Shown here in pieces: positions 16,264-25,628 of a DNA stretch of 46,253 nucleotides. The notes beneath the pieces were generated by a model. It searched no databases and was not told where the DNA came from. It saw nothing but the letters and a program-made list of their open reading frames with translations. The position numbers and the translations under genes were made by a program. The DNA is from Ignavibacteriaceae bacterium (GTDB taxonomy: Bacteria > Bacteroidota > Ignavibacteria > Ignavibacteriales > Ignavibacteriaceae): the NCBI GenBank assembly GCA_023231105.1, contig JALNWB010000011.1:1-46253 (forward strand), given 5' to 3'. Position 1 is the stretch's first letter. The number at the start of each line of letters is the position of its first letter.

Positions 16264-19245
16264 TTATTTCCCTTCCGGTTTTAAAATGATTCCTTTATTC
16301 TGCTGTCCGTTCATTTTAACAACGATTGGTTTTTCAAAATGAAGATGCCGTGTAAATTCTAATTCTTCAGCCGGTTTTTGTGCGGTAAGCCAATCCCAGT
16401 CAACAAAATCAGTATTCTTATAAGAGTTTACTGTAAAATATCCAACGCGAAACGAAGTAATATTTTGAAAGAAATGTGAACCTTGCGAAGGCGTTACGCT
16501 TAAATCTTTGAATCCAGATTCCACAATAACCGCCGCACCGGAGATTTGATCCCACGTAACCGGAATACCAAGCCACGGATCAAGTGTTCCCCATCTGCCA
16601 ACACCAATTAAAATGTACTGCCTTTTCTGCGCAATCAATTTTGTGTTTAACTGACTAACCTCATTTGCGGTTTCTCTACTTTTTGCGCGATCAAACTTAT
16701 GGAAATCAACGGCAACAACGTCATGGATTTCATTTATCGTTCCATTGCCGAGTACCTGCTCACTTATACAAATAAGGTCTTCGCTATTAAATTTTCCGAA
16801 ATGGATTTCTTCAACTTCGCGCGTGAGTACAAGCGGACGCATTTGCAGCATGCCGAATTCTTTTGGTTTTCCTTTCGGCGTACTCATGTTCACTGCGAAT
16901 TCAATTTCTATCGGAGTACCCATTCCCCAGCTTCCGGTTGCAAGTAATAAATCCAGAATCTCCGGTAACGGGAAAATTTTATTTTTGAGAACAGGCGCAA
17001 ACGTAATCACCCGTTTCCCTTTACGGGAAATTCCATCATGCACTGAATCATTTTCCGGTGAATAGGTTGAGCCAACAAAACCAAGTGAACCATCATCTTC
17101 TGCATCGCTCAGATCATATTTCTTCACGAGTGTATCATGTGTTTCCACTGTTGCATGATCTACTTTTCCCTTAAGATCAAGTGCATAAAAATCTTGTTGT
17201 GAACTTTTAACCGTTTCTTGAACAGAAAAAAATTGAAGAAGATGTTTTGGATATTTTGGACAAAAGCGAACCGAGTTCCCGCCATCAACAACTGTTTTTC
17301 CAAGTCCTAATGCAGCCATTGCAATTCCGTCTTGCGATTTTTGCGGGGCAACCGGATAAAAATTATATGATTTTGCAACGCCGGCAAAATCGGGATAAAA
17401 TTTTTCGTTCCGCGAAGTGCCGATTAATTTTTGAATGACCACCGCCATCTTTTCTTCTTCCAAACGATATTGCGTAGCTTTCATATAATTTTTCGCCGCT
17501 TTGAAAAAAGTTGAAGCATACACACACTTGATGCTTTGCAAAAGTTCATCAAGCCGTTGCTTGCTATCCTCCACGCTGTTTGGAATCATATACGTTTGAT
17601 AGACGCCGGCGAACGGTTGAAATTGCGAGTCTTCCAAAAGACTTGATGAGCGAACAGCAAGCGGTTTATTTACAATCTCTAAAAATTCTTTTAATTGTTT
17701 GAGTACTTCTTCCGGGAAATATTTTGCGTCTAAAAATATTTTCATTAAATCTATATCATCCACGGTGCTAAGTGCGATGTTGGTCAATTTATTTTCTTCC
17801 ATAAATTGATCGAACACATCCGTACCAAGAACCACTGCCGACGGAACATAAATACGAACATCATCAAAGCGGTTGGCAATATCATAATTGGTAATCAACA
17901 TATTCACGAATCCGAGTCCGCGCGCTTTACCGCCAAGCGAGCCGCCGCCGATTCTCGCAAAACTGTTTTCAGGATCGAAAGTATCTTTTGAAAAATCCGT
18001 AATAATTCCCTTTTGCCGAATTTCCAAAAAGAGATTAATTGAATTAATAAGATCAAGCCGTAACTCCTCAACCGAAGCAAAATCAGTAACTTTTCTTGGG
18101 CGAAGCCGATGCGCCAGCCAAAATTCGGTTCGCGCTTTCATCCAATTTGAAAAGTGATTTCTTTCCGCGTGAAATTTTATACTGTCTTCAGGTACAATCT
18201 TCAGCATCTCGGCAAGAGCTATTAAATTATTTGCTCTTCCGACTTGTTTCCCTTCCGGAATACGAAAAATAAAATCACCGAATCCAAAATTATTTATCAT
18301 AAATTCACTCACTTCGTGCAGCAAACGCGGTGAACCCTTTAAAACAAAAGAGGCTCCAATTTGAGTTGCGATCTTTTCATAGTCATCATTGCTTGATTGA
18401 AGAAGAATTGGAATGTCACTGTGCAAAGCTAAAACGTTTTTGGCAAATTTAATTCCCGCTTCAGCATCCTTTTCACCGCCATAGCGGAAATTAATATCCG
18501 TAATAATCCCCAATATATATTCGCGGTATTTTTCAAAATTATCCCAGGCTTCTTCATAGGTTGAACAAAGTAAAATTTTCGGACGCGCCCGCATTCTTAA
18601 AAACTTGTGGGTTAAATTAATTCCCTCTGAAATCAGTCTTTGCGATTGTTTAAAAATCTCCGCATATATTAAAGGCAAATACGACGAATAAAACTTTACA
18701 TTATCTTCCACAAGAATGATAACCTGAACGCCGGCTAATGCGGTGTCGTTGGCAACATTCATTTTATCTTCAACATATTTAATAATTCCAATAAGGATGC
18801 GGTAATCACCTTGCCAGATAAAAATGCGTTCGAAAATGGAGGTATCATAATTTGTAGTTAAATCTTTCCGCTCTTGATTATCATAGGCAAGAATAATGAT
18901 AGGCGTATCAATGCCGTTTTGCCTGATCATTTCAGCAAGTTTTGTTACGTGCATATCCTCAACATGCAGAGTAGTAATAATTAAATCGTAGTGATTTTCC
19001 GAAGCAAGTTCAATCGCCTCGCCTCCAGTTGAAACATGGGTAATTTCAGGCGCATGACTTAAATTGAAAACTTGATATTCCTGGCGGATTAAATCATATA
19101 AACGGCCATCTTCTTCAAACAAATAAAAGTCGTACAAACTTGATACGAGCAAAATATCGCGTACTTTAAAACGCATGACTTTTTGAAAATTTTTAATCCG
19201 ATTTCCGAAAAGTTCATTGGAGCTTAAATGAGTTAGTTTATTCAT
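16264..19245 (-). CDS. Receiver-like plus PEP/pyruvate-binding domain fusion protein
   Basis: The 993-residue protein has two response-regulator-like segments. The first is at about 30-150 (HYDLIITTLHVEDMHVTKLA) and the second at about 170-320 (VIILVEDNVKFYSSYLP, IITDINF). The nucleotide-binding domain of pyruvate phosphate dikinase and PEP synthase follows at about 425-810: GGGSLGGKARGLGFV near 432, KPLAVRSSSLLEDS near 528, and LQMRPLVL near 800. The swivelling phosphohistidine domain (TGGxxxHAA) and the PEP-binding barrel are not visible; instead there is a distinct C-terminal region of about 185 residues (IGVGRWGTLDPWLGIPVTW, TPSQGSHFFQN). A full PEP synthase reaction is therefore unlikely. 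A regulatory or phosphotransfer role is possible but not shown. Confidence 0.82.
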   Translation of the reverse strand: MNKLTHLSSNELFGNRIKNFQKVMRFKVRDILLVSSLYDFYLFEEDGRLYDLIRQEYQVFNLSHAPEITHVSTGGEAIELASENHYDLIITTLHVEDMHVTKLAEMIRQNGIDTPIIILAYDNQERKDLTTNYDTSIFERIFIWQGDYRILIGIIKYVEDKMNVANDTALAGVQVIILVEDNVKFYSSYLPLIYAEIFKQSQRLISEGINLTHKFLRMRARPKILLCSTYEEAWDNFEKYREYILGIITDINFRYGGEKDAEAGIKFAKNVLALHSDIPILLQSSNDDYEKIATQIGASFVLKGSPRLLHEVSEFMINNFGFGDFIFRIPEGKQVGRANNLIALAEMLKIVPEDSIKFHAERNHFSNWMKARTEFWLAHRLRPRKVTDFASVEELRLDLINSINLFLEIRQKGIITDFSKDTFDPENSFARIGGGSLGGKARGLGFVNMLITNYDIANRFDDVRIYVPSAVVLGTDVFDQFMEENKLTNIALSTVDDIDLMKIFLDAKYFPEEVLKQLKEFLEIVNKPLAVRSSSLLEDSQFQPFAGVYQTYMIPNSVEDSKQRLDELLQSIKCVYASTFFKAAKNYMKATQYRLEEEKMAVVIQKLIGTSRNEKFYPDFAGVAKSYNFYPVAPQKSQDGIAMAALGLGKTVVDGGNSVRFCPKYPKHLLQFFSVQETVKSSQQDFYALDLKGKVDHATVETHDTLVKKYDLSDAEDDGSLGFVGSTYSPENDSVHDGISRKGKRVITFAPVLKNKIFPLPEILDLLLATGSWGMGTPIEIEFAVNMSTPKGKPKEFGMLQMRPLVLTREVEEIHFGKFNSEDLICISEQVLGNGTINEIHDVVAVDFHKFDRAKSRETANEVSQLNTKLIAQKRQYILIGVGRWGTLDPWLGIPVTWDQISGAAVIVESGFKDLSVTPSQGSHFFQNITSFRVGYFTVNSYKNTDFVDWDWLTAQKPAEELEFTRHLHFEKPIVVKMNGQQNKGIILKPEGK

Positions 19246-19369
19246 AGGTATTACTTATTTTTCTAAAGAGAATTTCACTTACAAAATAAGAAGTTTTTTT
19301 GAAAAGGAAGAACGAAGTTTTCTATTAAAAATCAAAAAGATTATTTTTATCCTAAAAAGAAATAGATTT

Positions 19370-19969
19370 ATGAAAGAATTTTGGAACGAACGATATTCTG
19401 ACGATAAATTCATTTTCGGAACCAAACCGAACGAGTTTTTAAAATCGCAACTTGATACTCTACCAAGCGGGAAGCTGCTTCTTTTCGGCGAAGGAGAAGG
19501 TAGAAATGCCGTTTATGCTGCATCAAAAGGCTGGGACATCCTTGCTTTAGACTGGAGTGAAACGGCTAAAGAAAAAGCGCTCGCCTTTGCCAGACAAAAT
19601 AATGTTCTCATAAGATATGAAGTTGGAAATTTTTTTGATATTCCGGTTGAACCAAATTCATTTGATGCAGCTGCGTTAATTTATATTCATTTGGAGGAAG
19701 AGACGCGGGAACGGCTTCATCAAAAAGCAATTGACTCTCTGAAACCGGGCGGTACAATAATTTTTGAAGCGTTTGATCAAGAACAATTGGGTAAAACTTC
19801 CGGCGGTCCGCAAAATATCGATCTGCTTTATTCATTAGAAAATATCGTAAATGATTTTCAAGATTTGGATTTTAAATATTTCGCCAAAGAAACTCTTCAA
19901 CTTGATGAAGGAGAAGGACACAAGGGAGAAGCTTTTATTATTCGATTTGCCGGAACAAAAAAGCAATGA
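19370..19969 (+). CDS. Class I SAM-dependent methyltransferase (TehB-like)
   Basis: The 199-residue protein carries a Rossmann-fold methyltransferase core: LLLFGEGEGRNAVYAA at about 36-51 is the glycine-rich SAM loop, DILALDWSETA is the acidic strand-2 loop, and DAAALIYIHL and SLKPGGTIIFEAF are the later motifs. The N-terminal FWNERYSDDKFIFGTKPNEFL is typical of the TehB-like small-molecule group (tellurite or thiol methyltransferases), though the substrate is not determined. Its stop overlaps the start of the glycosyltransferase gene by 4 bases. Confidence 0.88.
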   Translation: MKEFWNERYSDDKFIFGTKPNEFLKSQLDTLPSGKLLLFGEGEGRNAVYAASKGWDILALDWSETAKEKALAFARQNNVLIRYEVGNFFDIPVEPNSFDAAALIYIHLEEETRERLHQKAIDSLKPGGTIIFEAFDQEQLGKTSGGPQNIDLLYSLENIVNDFQDLDFKYFAKETLQLDEGEGHKGEAFIIRFAGTKKQ

Positions 19970-21231
19970 AAAAAGTTTTGTTCCTCACTTATTATTGGCC
20001 TCCTTCGGGTAAAGCATCACTTCATTTTCCGCTTCAATTAATAAAACATTTAAATGAATTTGGCTGGCAATCAACAGTGGCAACAGTAGCGGAAGAAACT
20101 TTTACACAAAAAGATGATTCTTTGATTGCGGAAATTCCTCCCGAAATAAAAGTACATAAAATAAAAAGTTTTGAACCGTTTAATCTTTACAGAAAATTTA
20201 TTGGCAAAAGCGAAGCAGAACCACTTATTGCTTCTGAGACAATTTCTAAAGAGAAAAAAAATCTCTCACACCGAATTTCAATTTGGGTTAGGATGAATCT
20301 TTTTATTCCCGATGCGCGTATAGGTTGGTATCCTTTCGCAGTAAAATTTCTTAAAAAACTTTTGAACCATGAAAAGTTCGATGCTATCATAACCGTTGGT
20401 CCACCGCACTCCACGCATCTTATCGGTTTACGATTGAGCAAACTTTTCCATATTCCGCATATACCAATATTCATCGATCCATGGGTTGATATCGTTTATT
20501 ATAAAGATTTTAGAAGAAGCGCATTAACTGTGGGAATAGATAAGTATTTTGAAAAGCGCGTTTTGAAAAATGCAAGTCATATCATTTTTGTTACAAAATC
20601 TATGCGTGCCGATTTTGTTGAAAAATATCCTTTTGCCCTTAACAAATCAACAGTGCTGTATTGGGGATACAACGAAGAAAATTTCAGTGAGATCCCAGAT
20701 AAAGATAAATTCTCAACTGATAAAATATTATTACATGCAGGAAATATTTTTGATTATCAAAATCCAAAACGTTTTTGGGAATATTTGAAAGAAAAAATAT
20801 CACAGGGGGATCGGATAAAATTGCAATTCGTTGGAACAGTAAGTCCCGAGATTCGAGAATCACTCATTAAAAACGGTCTGGAAAAAGTCACAGAGTATCT
20901 GGGATTTTTACCTTATCAGGAAGTAATCCGCAAATTGTGTGAAGCCGATTATCTCCTGGTGTGTACAACCGAGAAAAGACACGTTCCCGGGAAGCTATTT
21001 GAATATTTGCGGTCGCAGAAACCGATTCTTTGTTTCGGTGATGAAAATCCGGAAGTTGAAGAGTTAATTAAAAACTGTAACGCGGGAATATTTTTATCTT
21101 ATCAAGACAGTGGTGAAGAATTTTTTAAAAATATCAAATCTTTTTCAACCGATTTAGCATTCGCAAAAAGTTTCGACAGGAAAAAAGCCGCGTTAAAACT
21201 CGCTGAAATCCTAAATACCCTTAGAGTATGA
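19966..21231 (+). CDS. Glycosyltransferase, GT-B fold (GT4-like)
   Basis: The 421-residue protein opens with the GT-B N-terminal motif FLTYYWPPSGKASLHF and carries a C-terminal nucleotide-sugar part (ILLHAGNIFDYQNPKRFWEY, LLVCTTEKRHVPGKLFEYL). The last motif, with VPGKLFEYLRSQKPIL, is the usual donor-binding E-x7-E-like region of GT4 enzymes. Translational coupling with the methyltransferase gene suggests a joint role in building or decorating a glycan. Donor and acceptor are not known. A short GC-rich hairpin follows the gene at about 21248-21275. Confidence 0.85.
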   Translation: MKKVLFLTYYWPPSGKASLHFPLQLIKHLNEFGWQSTVATVAEETFTQKDDSLIAEIPPEIKVHKIKSFEPFNLYRKFIGKSEAEPLIASETISKEKKNLSHRISIWVRMNLFIPDARIGWYPFAVKFLKKLLNHEKFDAIITVGPPHSTHLIGLRLSKLFHIPHIPIFIDPWVDIVYYKDFRRSALTVGIDKYFEKRVLKNASHIIFVTKSMRADFVEKYPFALNKSTVLYWGYNEENFSEIPDKDKFSTDKILLHAGNIFDYQNPKRFWEYLKEKISQGDRIKLQFVGTVSPEIRESLIKNGLEKVTEYLGFLPYQEVIRKLCEADYLLVCTTEKRHVPGKLFEYLRSQKPILCFGDENPEVEELIKNCNAGIFLSYQDSGEEFFKNIKSFSTDLAFAKSFDRKKAALKLAEILNTLRV

Positions 21232-21380
21232 ATTCTTGAGACTAATTCCGCCCTAATTTTATAGGGGTTTGCGGGAACCACAAAAAAAAATAATTTAAAA
21301 TAGTTGTTTCATTTGATTGAAAATATTTTTAATTTTCTATTGAAATAACTTTTTACTAACATTACAAGAGGTATTCTATT

Positions 21381-21674
21381 ATGGCAGAAACAAAATCACT
21401 AACAAAGTCTCAAGTTCTTGATCACCTTTCCAAGAAGACCGGGACCACTAAAAAGTTAGCCGGTCAGTTCTTAGATGAATTGGTAGCTCTCTCCTATAAA
21501 GAAGCTAAAAAGCAATTCGTCCTTCCGGGTCTTGGCAAATTAGTCGTTGCAGCTCGTAAGAAAAGAATGGGAAGAAACCCACAGACAGGTGAATCTATTG
21601 TAATTCCTGCAAGGAAAGTATTAAAGTTCAAGATTGCTAAACAAGCTAAAGACGCTGTGTTAGGCAAGAAATAA
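21381..21674 (+). CDS. HU/IHF-family DNA-binding protein
   Basis: The 97-residue protein has the HU layout: N-terminal helices (SLTKSQVLDHLSKKTGTTKK, AGQFLDEL), the strand FVLPGLGKLVV, and the DNA-wrapping arm with the RNPQTGE motif, here GRNPQTGESIVIPARKVLKF. HU bends and compacts DNA. It has its own upstream region (21232-21380) and an intrinsic terminator directly behind it, so it is monocistronic. The A-rich upstream stretch presumably holds a strong promoter, but I cannot fix its boxes. Confidence 0.95.
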   Translation: MAETKSLTKSQVLDHLSKKTGTTKKLAGQFLDELVALSYKEAKKQFVLPGLGKLVVAARKKRMGRNPQTGESIVIPARKVLKFKIAKQAKDAVLGKK

Positions 21675-21698
21675 ACTGCTCCTCTTGCGAGAGTTAGT

Positions 21699-21735
21699 AA
21701 AAGGCATACTATTCATGGTATGCCTTTTCGTTTTT
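21699..21735. terminator. Bidirectional intrinsic terminator behind the HU gene
   Basis: AAAAGGCATAC at 21699-21709 pairs with GTATGCCTTTT at 21718-21728, an 11-bp stem with an 8-base loop, followed by CGTTTTT. A-runs on the left side make it work also for the convergent minus-strand gene ending at 21739. Confidence 0.88.
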
Positions 21736-21738
21736 AAA

Positions 21739-22221
21739 TTACACTTCTAAACGGGATTTAATTTTCATTTCGATTTGTTTATAAACTTCGAGCGGAACCT
21801 TTTGTAACAGCATTGCAATAATAATGTTTGCGTTGGTAAGGTGATGAAAAAATCCTATAGTAGTTTTCCCTCCTTTAATTTGCATTAATCCTTTTGACTT
21901 TCCATAAAAAATTCCTCCTTCAAGTTTTGTCATTTCTGAAAAATGAAGGACTATTTTTTTGTCTCTGCTAAAAAATTGACTGCATATAATTTTATCTTCA
22001 TCAATTTCTATTTGGAACGGAAGGATTTGGTAGAGTCGAAAATATAATTTATTTACATAAAAGATTACAGCTGAAAAGACAAACAGATAAATAGATTGTC
22101 CTACCTCATAACGGAAGGACACAATCGCGGGAAACATATAGAGGAAGAGAATCGGGGTTATCAGTAAATTTCCGTATCGATAGATAAATCGGTAAAACGG
22201 TTTGTAAGTAAAGCGGAGCAT
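21739..22221 (-). CDS. Membrane protein of unknown function, possibly PH-like
   Basis: The 160-residue protein has two hydrophobic hairpin segments at about residues 17-58 and a C-terminal soluble part of short strands (FQIEIDEDKIICSQFFSRDK, LHFSEMTKLEGG, LMQIKGGKTTIGFF). That layout resembles bacterial PH-like membrane proteins (YdbT type), but I do not recognise it firmly. It begins 2 bases after the aminotransferase stop and is the last gene of the long minus-strand polysaccharide group. Confidence 0.65.
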   Translation of the reverse strand: MLRFTYKPFYRFIYRYGNLLITPILFLYMFPAIVSFRYEVGQSIYLFVFSAVIFYVNKLYFRLYQILPFQIEIDEDKIICSQFFSRDKKIVLHFSEMTKLEGGIFYGKSKGLMQIKGGKTTIGFFHHLTNANIIIAMLLQKVPLEVYKQIEMKIKSRLEV

Positions 22222-22223
22222 TG

Positions 22224-23309
22224 TTAAAACTTATTTATCGCTTCAACAACTTTGTAAATATCATCTTCTGTATGATGAAATGAAATTGGCAAACTAAGTG
22301 TAGTAGCATGAATTTCTTCCGAGATCGGAAAATCTTTTTCGGTAATGATTCCTTCCATTGCCTTTTGTTTGTGCGGTGGAACAGGGTAATGGATTTCCGT
22401 TTTAATTTCATTCTTCAACAAATAATTTTTCAACTCATCACGTTTTGGGTGACGAATATTGAAGATGTGAAAGACATCAAAAACATTTTCGTCAACAACC
22501 GGTTTGATATAATCTTCTTTCAAATTATCGAAGTAAATTTTTGCAAGTTTTCGTTTATGAGAATTTATTTCGTTGAGATGTTTAAGTTTAATCGAAAGGA
22601 ACCCGGCTTGCATTTCATGCAAACGCGAATTGTACCCAACAATTTCATTATAATATTTTATATCCGAACCATAGTTCCTCAATCGTTTAATTGATTGAGC
22701 TAGCACAGCAGCATCAGTTAATACGGCACCGGCATCACCAAGCGCACCTAAGTTTTTGGTAGGATAAAAACTAAAAGCACCAAACTCTCCGAATGTCCCG
22801 GTAAGTTTTTCATAATATTTTGCTCCGTGCGATTGCGCGCAATCCTCAATGAGTGACAGATGATATTTCTCTTTTATAGCCAAAATCGGAGTCATATCAC
22901 ATGGCTTGCCGTAAAGATGTACAATCATTATCGCTTTGGTTTTTGCGGTTATTTTTTCTTCAACCTTTTTCGGATCAATATTGTAAGTTTTAATGTCGGG
23001 TTCAACTAAAACCGGCTTTAATCCGCAATGTAAAATTGATAAGATTGTAGCAATGTAGGTATTCGAGGGAACAATAATTTCGGAATCTTTTTCATAATTG
23101 AAAGCTTTTAACGAAAGGATTAACGCATCCAATCCCGACGTTACACCGATACAATTTTTTGATTGATGATACGCAGCAAATTCTTCTTCAAATTGTTTTA
23201 CATTCTTTCCTAAAATATACCAGCCGGAGTTTAATGTTTTTTCAAATGACCTTTTATATTCCTCGAAAAAAGGTTTATTAAGTTCACCAAGATTTTCGTA
23301 ATCTATCAT
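22224..23309 (-). CDS. DegT/DnrJ/EryC1 sugar aminotransferase (FdtB/QdtB-like)
   Basis: The 361-residue PLP enzyme has the family signatures VTSGLDALILSLKAF, IVPSNTYIATILS, IEDCAQSHGAKY and FSFYPTKNLGALGDAG, with Lys185 as the Schiff-base lysine. These enzymes transaminate a keto group on a nucleotide-linked deoxysugar. The gene overlaps the upstream cupin isomerase by 4 bases. That pairing is typical of dTDP-3-amino-3,6-dideoxyhexose pathways (FdtA plus FdtB, or QdtA plus QdtB), so dTDP-3-keto-6-deoxyhexose is the likely substrate. This is inference from the pairing and the family. Confidence 0.9.
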   Translation of the reverse strand: MIDYENLGELNKPFFEEYKRSFEKTLNSGWYILGKNVKQFEEEFAAYHQSKNCIGVTSGLDALILSLKAFNYEKDSEIIVPSNTYIATILSILHCGLKPVLVEPDIKTYNIDPKKVEEKITAKTKAIMIVHLYGKPCDMTPILAIKEKYHLSLIEDCAQSHGAKYYEKLTGTFGEFGAFSFYPTKNLGALGDAGAVLTDAAVLAQSIKRLRNYGSDIKYYNEIVGYNSRLHEMQAGFLSIKLKHLNEINSHKRKLAKIYFDNLKEDYIKPVVDENVFDVFHIFNIRHPKRDELKNYLLKNEIKTEIHYPVPPHKQKAMEGIITEKDFPISEEIHATTLSLPISFHHTEDDIYKVVEAINKF

Positions 23310-23671
23310 TGATAAGCCTCGTAGATATAATCTGCCTGATCAAATTTAGTTGATGCAAAGACGAGCATTACTGCATCGGGAGTAAAATGGTGCATGGTGT
23401 GCCAATCTTTAGTTTCAAGAATTAAACACTTACTCGGATGGTCCAAACAAAAATCTTCTTTCTTTTCACTGTCATTATTAGAAACAACACAGCTTCCATG
23501 GATACAGATTGCTGCCTGCACCGTTGTTTTGTGTCTGTGCCCACCGCGCACGGAATCATCAACTCCATAAATATAAAAAACACGTTTTACATCAAAAGGA
23601 ATTTGCTCTTCAATAACTGTCAAATTCCCCCGTTTATCGGAATGCGTTTTTAAATTGATAAGATAAGCCAT
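23306..23671 (-). CDS. FdtA/QdtA-type dTDP-sugar 3,4-ketoisomerase (WxcM-like cupin)
   Basis: The 121-residue cupin has the histidine cluster RGGHRHKTTVQAA (His45 and His47), the N-terminal KRGNLTVIEEQIPFDVKRVFYIYG and WHTMHHF. This matches FdtA/WxcM-type sugar isomerases, which convert dTDP-4-keto-6-deoxyglucose to the 3-keto sugar. That product is then aminated by the neighbouring DegT enzyme. Whether the product is the galacto (Fdt) or gluco (Qdt) form cannot be read. The glycosyltransferase-like gene upstream begins 2 bases away. Confidence 0.88.
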   Translation of the reverse strand: MAYLINLKTHSDKRGNLTVIEEQIPFDVKRVFYIYGVDDSVRGGHRHKTTVQAAICIHGSCVVSNNDSEKKEDFCLDHPSKCLILETKDWHTMHHFTPDAVMLVFASTKFDQADYIYEAYQ

Positions 23672-23672
23672 G

Positions 23673-24665
23673 TTAAGTTCCGAGATATTTTAATTTGTCA
23701 AATATATTGTACGTTCTTTTTAAATGCCGGTAAATATAAAGTAACGGAGTCTTCCACAATAATGGTTTTTTGCCGGAACCGTGCGGATCAAAGCTATCAT
23801 CAATTTTGCGGATAACATTTTTTGCTTTTTCTAATTGATGAATATATGGTTTATAAAAATAATTATGAACTTCGGGAGAAAGATACCTTCTGCCAAGTTC
23901 AATTTCACCGTTAGTAAAAAAAAGTAAATAATGAAAATGATAAAAGATAACTTCAAACTCTCTCAATGAAGTTTTTTTTCTCCCGATATATTTTTCATCC
24001 CGCATAAAAAAATCATATTGCTGAACATTCCAACCCGCAAGACCTCCGCCGAGATGCTCCATTACATGCACACCTTCAAAGCGTTCCGTCCAATCTTCCA
24101 AATAAAGTTGGTCACCAAATTTACCATCTTCGTAATAAGCAAAACACCATTCCAGACAGCATTCGCGCCACCAGCGCAAAGCTTTTAAACCGCGTTCATC
24201 ATTTTTAAAAGTTATAAACTGGACACAGTATTTTCCACTTTTCTTAAAATCCGATTTAATAAATTCCGGGGAATATCTATGTTCAGTTAATAAAATTGAA
24301 TTATCTCCAAGCTCATCAAAGATTGGTTTTGGCGAAGAATAAAAAAACAAATCGGCATCAAGATAGGTGCAGTCCTCAACTTTATATTTTTCAAGAACGA
24401 ATAAAATAGTTGATGAAGTTGCGGTCCAACAATATTCACCGATAGAACGAGTTGGTTTAATTTTTAGAAGTTCTTCGTCCTCAAATTCTTTTAGAGAAAT
24501 GATCGTGGCTTTTTTAAGATTCAGTTTGGTCAAGACAGAGTAGCATTTATCATTAAATGCGAAAACATAAACATGGAAATCCTCGCAATTTTTTTCGAGT
24601 GAATTGTAGAGTGCCAATCCGCGTGAAATATAGTGAGTATCAAAGAGCGTGCAGAAGTTATACAT
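23673..24665 (-). CDS. Glycosyltransferase-like protein with DxD motif
   Basis: The 330-residue protein shows a GT-A-type nucleotide-sugar fold: the N-terminal FCTLFDTHYISRGLALYNSL, then TYLDADLFFYSSP with a DAD metal motif at 103-105, and LGGGLAGWNVQQY with FYHFHYLLF. The start is typical of GT8-like or DUF-type hexosyltransferases in polysaccharide loci. No signal peptide or membrane segment is present. Its gene lies 3 bases after the FkbM-like gene and 2 bases before the cupin gene, so it is part of the same transcript. Confidence 0.78.
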   Translation of the reverse strand: MYNFCTLFDTHYISRGLALYNSLEKNCEDFHVYVFAFNDKCYSVLTKLNLKKATIISLKEFEDEELLKIKPTRSIGEYCWTATSSTILFVLEKYKVEDCTYLDADLFFYSSPKPIFDELGDNSILLTEHRYSPEFIKSDFKKSGKYCVQFITFKNDERGLKALRWWRECCLEWCFAYYEDGKFGDQLYLEDWTERFEGVHVMEHLGGGLAGWNVQQYDFFMRDEKYIGRKKTSLREFEVIFYHFHYLLFFTNGEIELGRRYLSPEVHNYFYKPYIHQLEKAKNVIRKIDDSFDPHGSGKKPLLWKTPLLYIYRHLKRTYNIFDKLKYLGT

Positions 24666-24668
24666 TTA

Positions 24669-25628
24669 TTATTCTAGGTGAAAGAGTTTTTTTAATTTAA
24701 TGATAATCGCAGGAAAAAATTTCAGTTTAAAGACATTTGATAAAATTTTTAATCTGGAATTTGCAGCAAGTTCACTAAAAATCGGGTCTTCAAAAAGTTC
24801 TTTTGCTTTCAAAGCAAGATGATAAGAAAATCCATGCTGCTTCATAACCGAGCTGAATATCCACCCGAGCAAATATTCTCTTTTTGAAAACGAACCGTTA
24901 AAAGTATTTAAATACGTTAACTCTCCCCAGCAAGGAGAAGATTTTATTGATTCCGCAATTAACTTTTTCATCAGTTTATTTTGACAAATTGAATGTAATT
25001 CATCCGGTGAAATTCTTTGCGATCCTTTAACTTTCATATCGGCAAGCCAGAAGTTGTTATTGTTCATAACATCAAAAACTTTATATAATTTGTCTTCTCC
25101 AAGATAGGCGTTAATAATTCCCGGTTCAAATTCCGCGGCTAAACATTTGTTTCTTATTGCTTCATCAATATTTAAAAACAATCTTAAGTCTGTTCCCTGT
25201 GAATCTGTTTTGAACCAATCAACCTTTTTGATATTTAATTCCGTTAAAACCGAAGAAAGACTACGGGTTTTTAATTTCACTTTTTTATCGACATTAAATT
25301 TATCTGCGAAAGACCAAATATTTAGCGCTTGATTATCAGGAGGAAGCACACTCGAACAAAAAGGCGATGCCGTGAGAAAAAAATCAGTTTGGTTTGAATC
25401 GGTATCGGTAACTATACAATTAAAAATATATAACTTTTTATACCCGTCGTTCTCTTTAGTAACATAACCAAACTCGCGTTCATCAGCATCAAAAGCGAGA
25501 CAGATAGAATATTTTGCAAAGACTTTCCATTTTCGATCGATAGCCCCTGAGGCGCCAATATCAATAAGAACTGGAGGTTCATCAATGAATTCTTTGCGTG
25601 ATAATATTTTATCGATTAGATTAGTCAT
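24669..25628 (-). CDS. FkbM-family methyltransferase-like protein
   Basis: The 319-residue protein has PVLIDIGASGAIDRKWKVF as the SAM-binding loop and VDWFKTDSQGTDLRLF, which corresponds to the FkbM signature (DxxG-x-D). FkbM proteins methylate hydroxyl groups, often on sugars. The C-terminal about 120 residues are beyond the standard fold and rich in basic residues and helices. It overlaps the MetW-like gene by 8 bases, which implies translational coupling. Confidence 0.75.
   Translation of the reverse strand: MTNLIDKILSRKEFIDEPPVLIDIGASGAIDRKWKVFAKYSICLAFDADEREFGYVTKENDGYKKLYIFNCIVTDTDSNQTDFFLTASPFCSSVLPPDNQALNIWSFADKFNVDKKVKLKTRSLSSVLTELNIKKVDWFKTDSQGTDLRLFLNIDEAIRNKCLAAEFEPGIINAYLGEDKLYKVFDVMNNNNFWLADMKVKGSQRISPDELHSICQNKLMKKLIAESIKSSPCWGELTYLNTFNGSFSKREYLLGWIFSSVMKQHGFSYHLALKAKELFEDPIFSELAANSRLKILSNVFKLKFFPAIIIKLKKLFHLE

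Noticed and set aside
16127..16342. Reading frame of 71 codons after the HigA gene
   Set aside because: It runs into the antisense of the 993-residue protein, has a composition unlike a real protein, and has no start signal.
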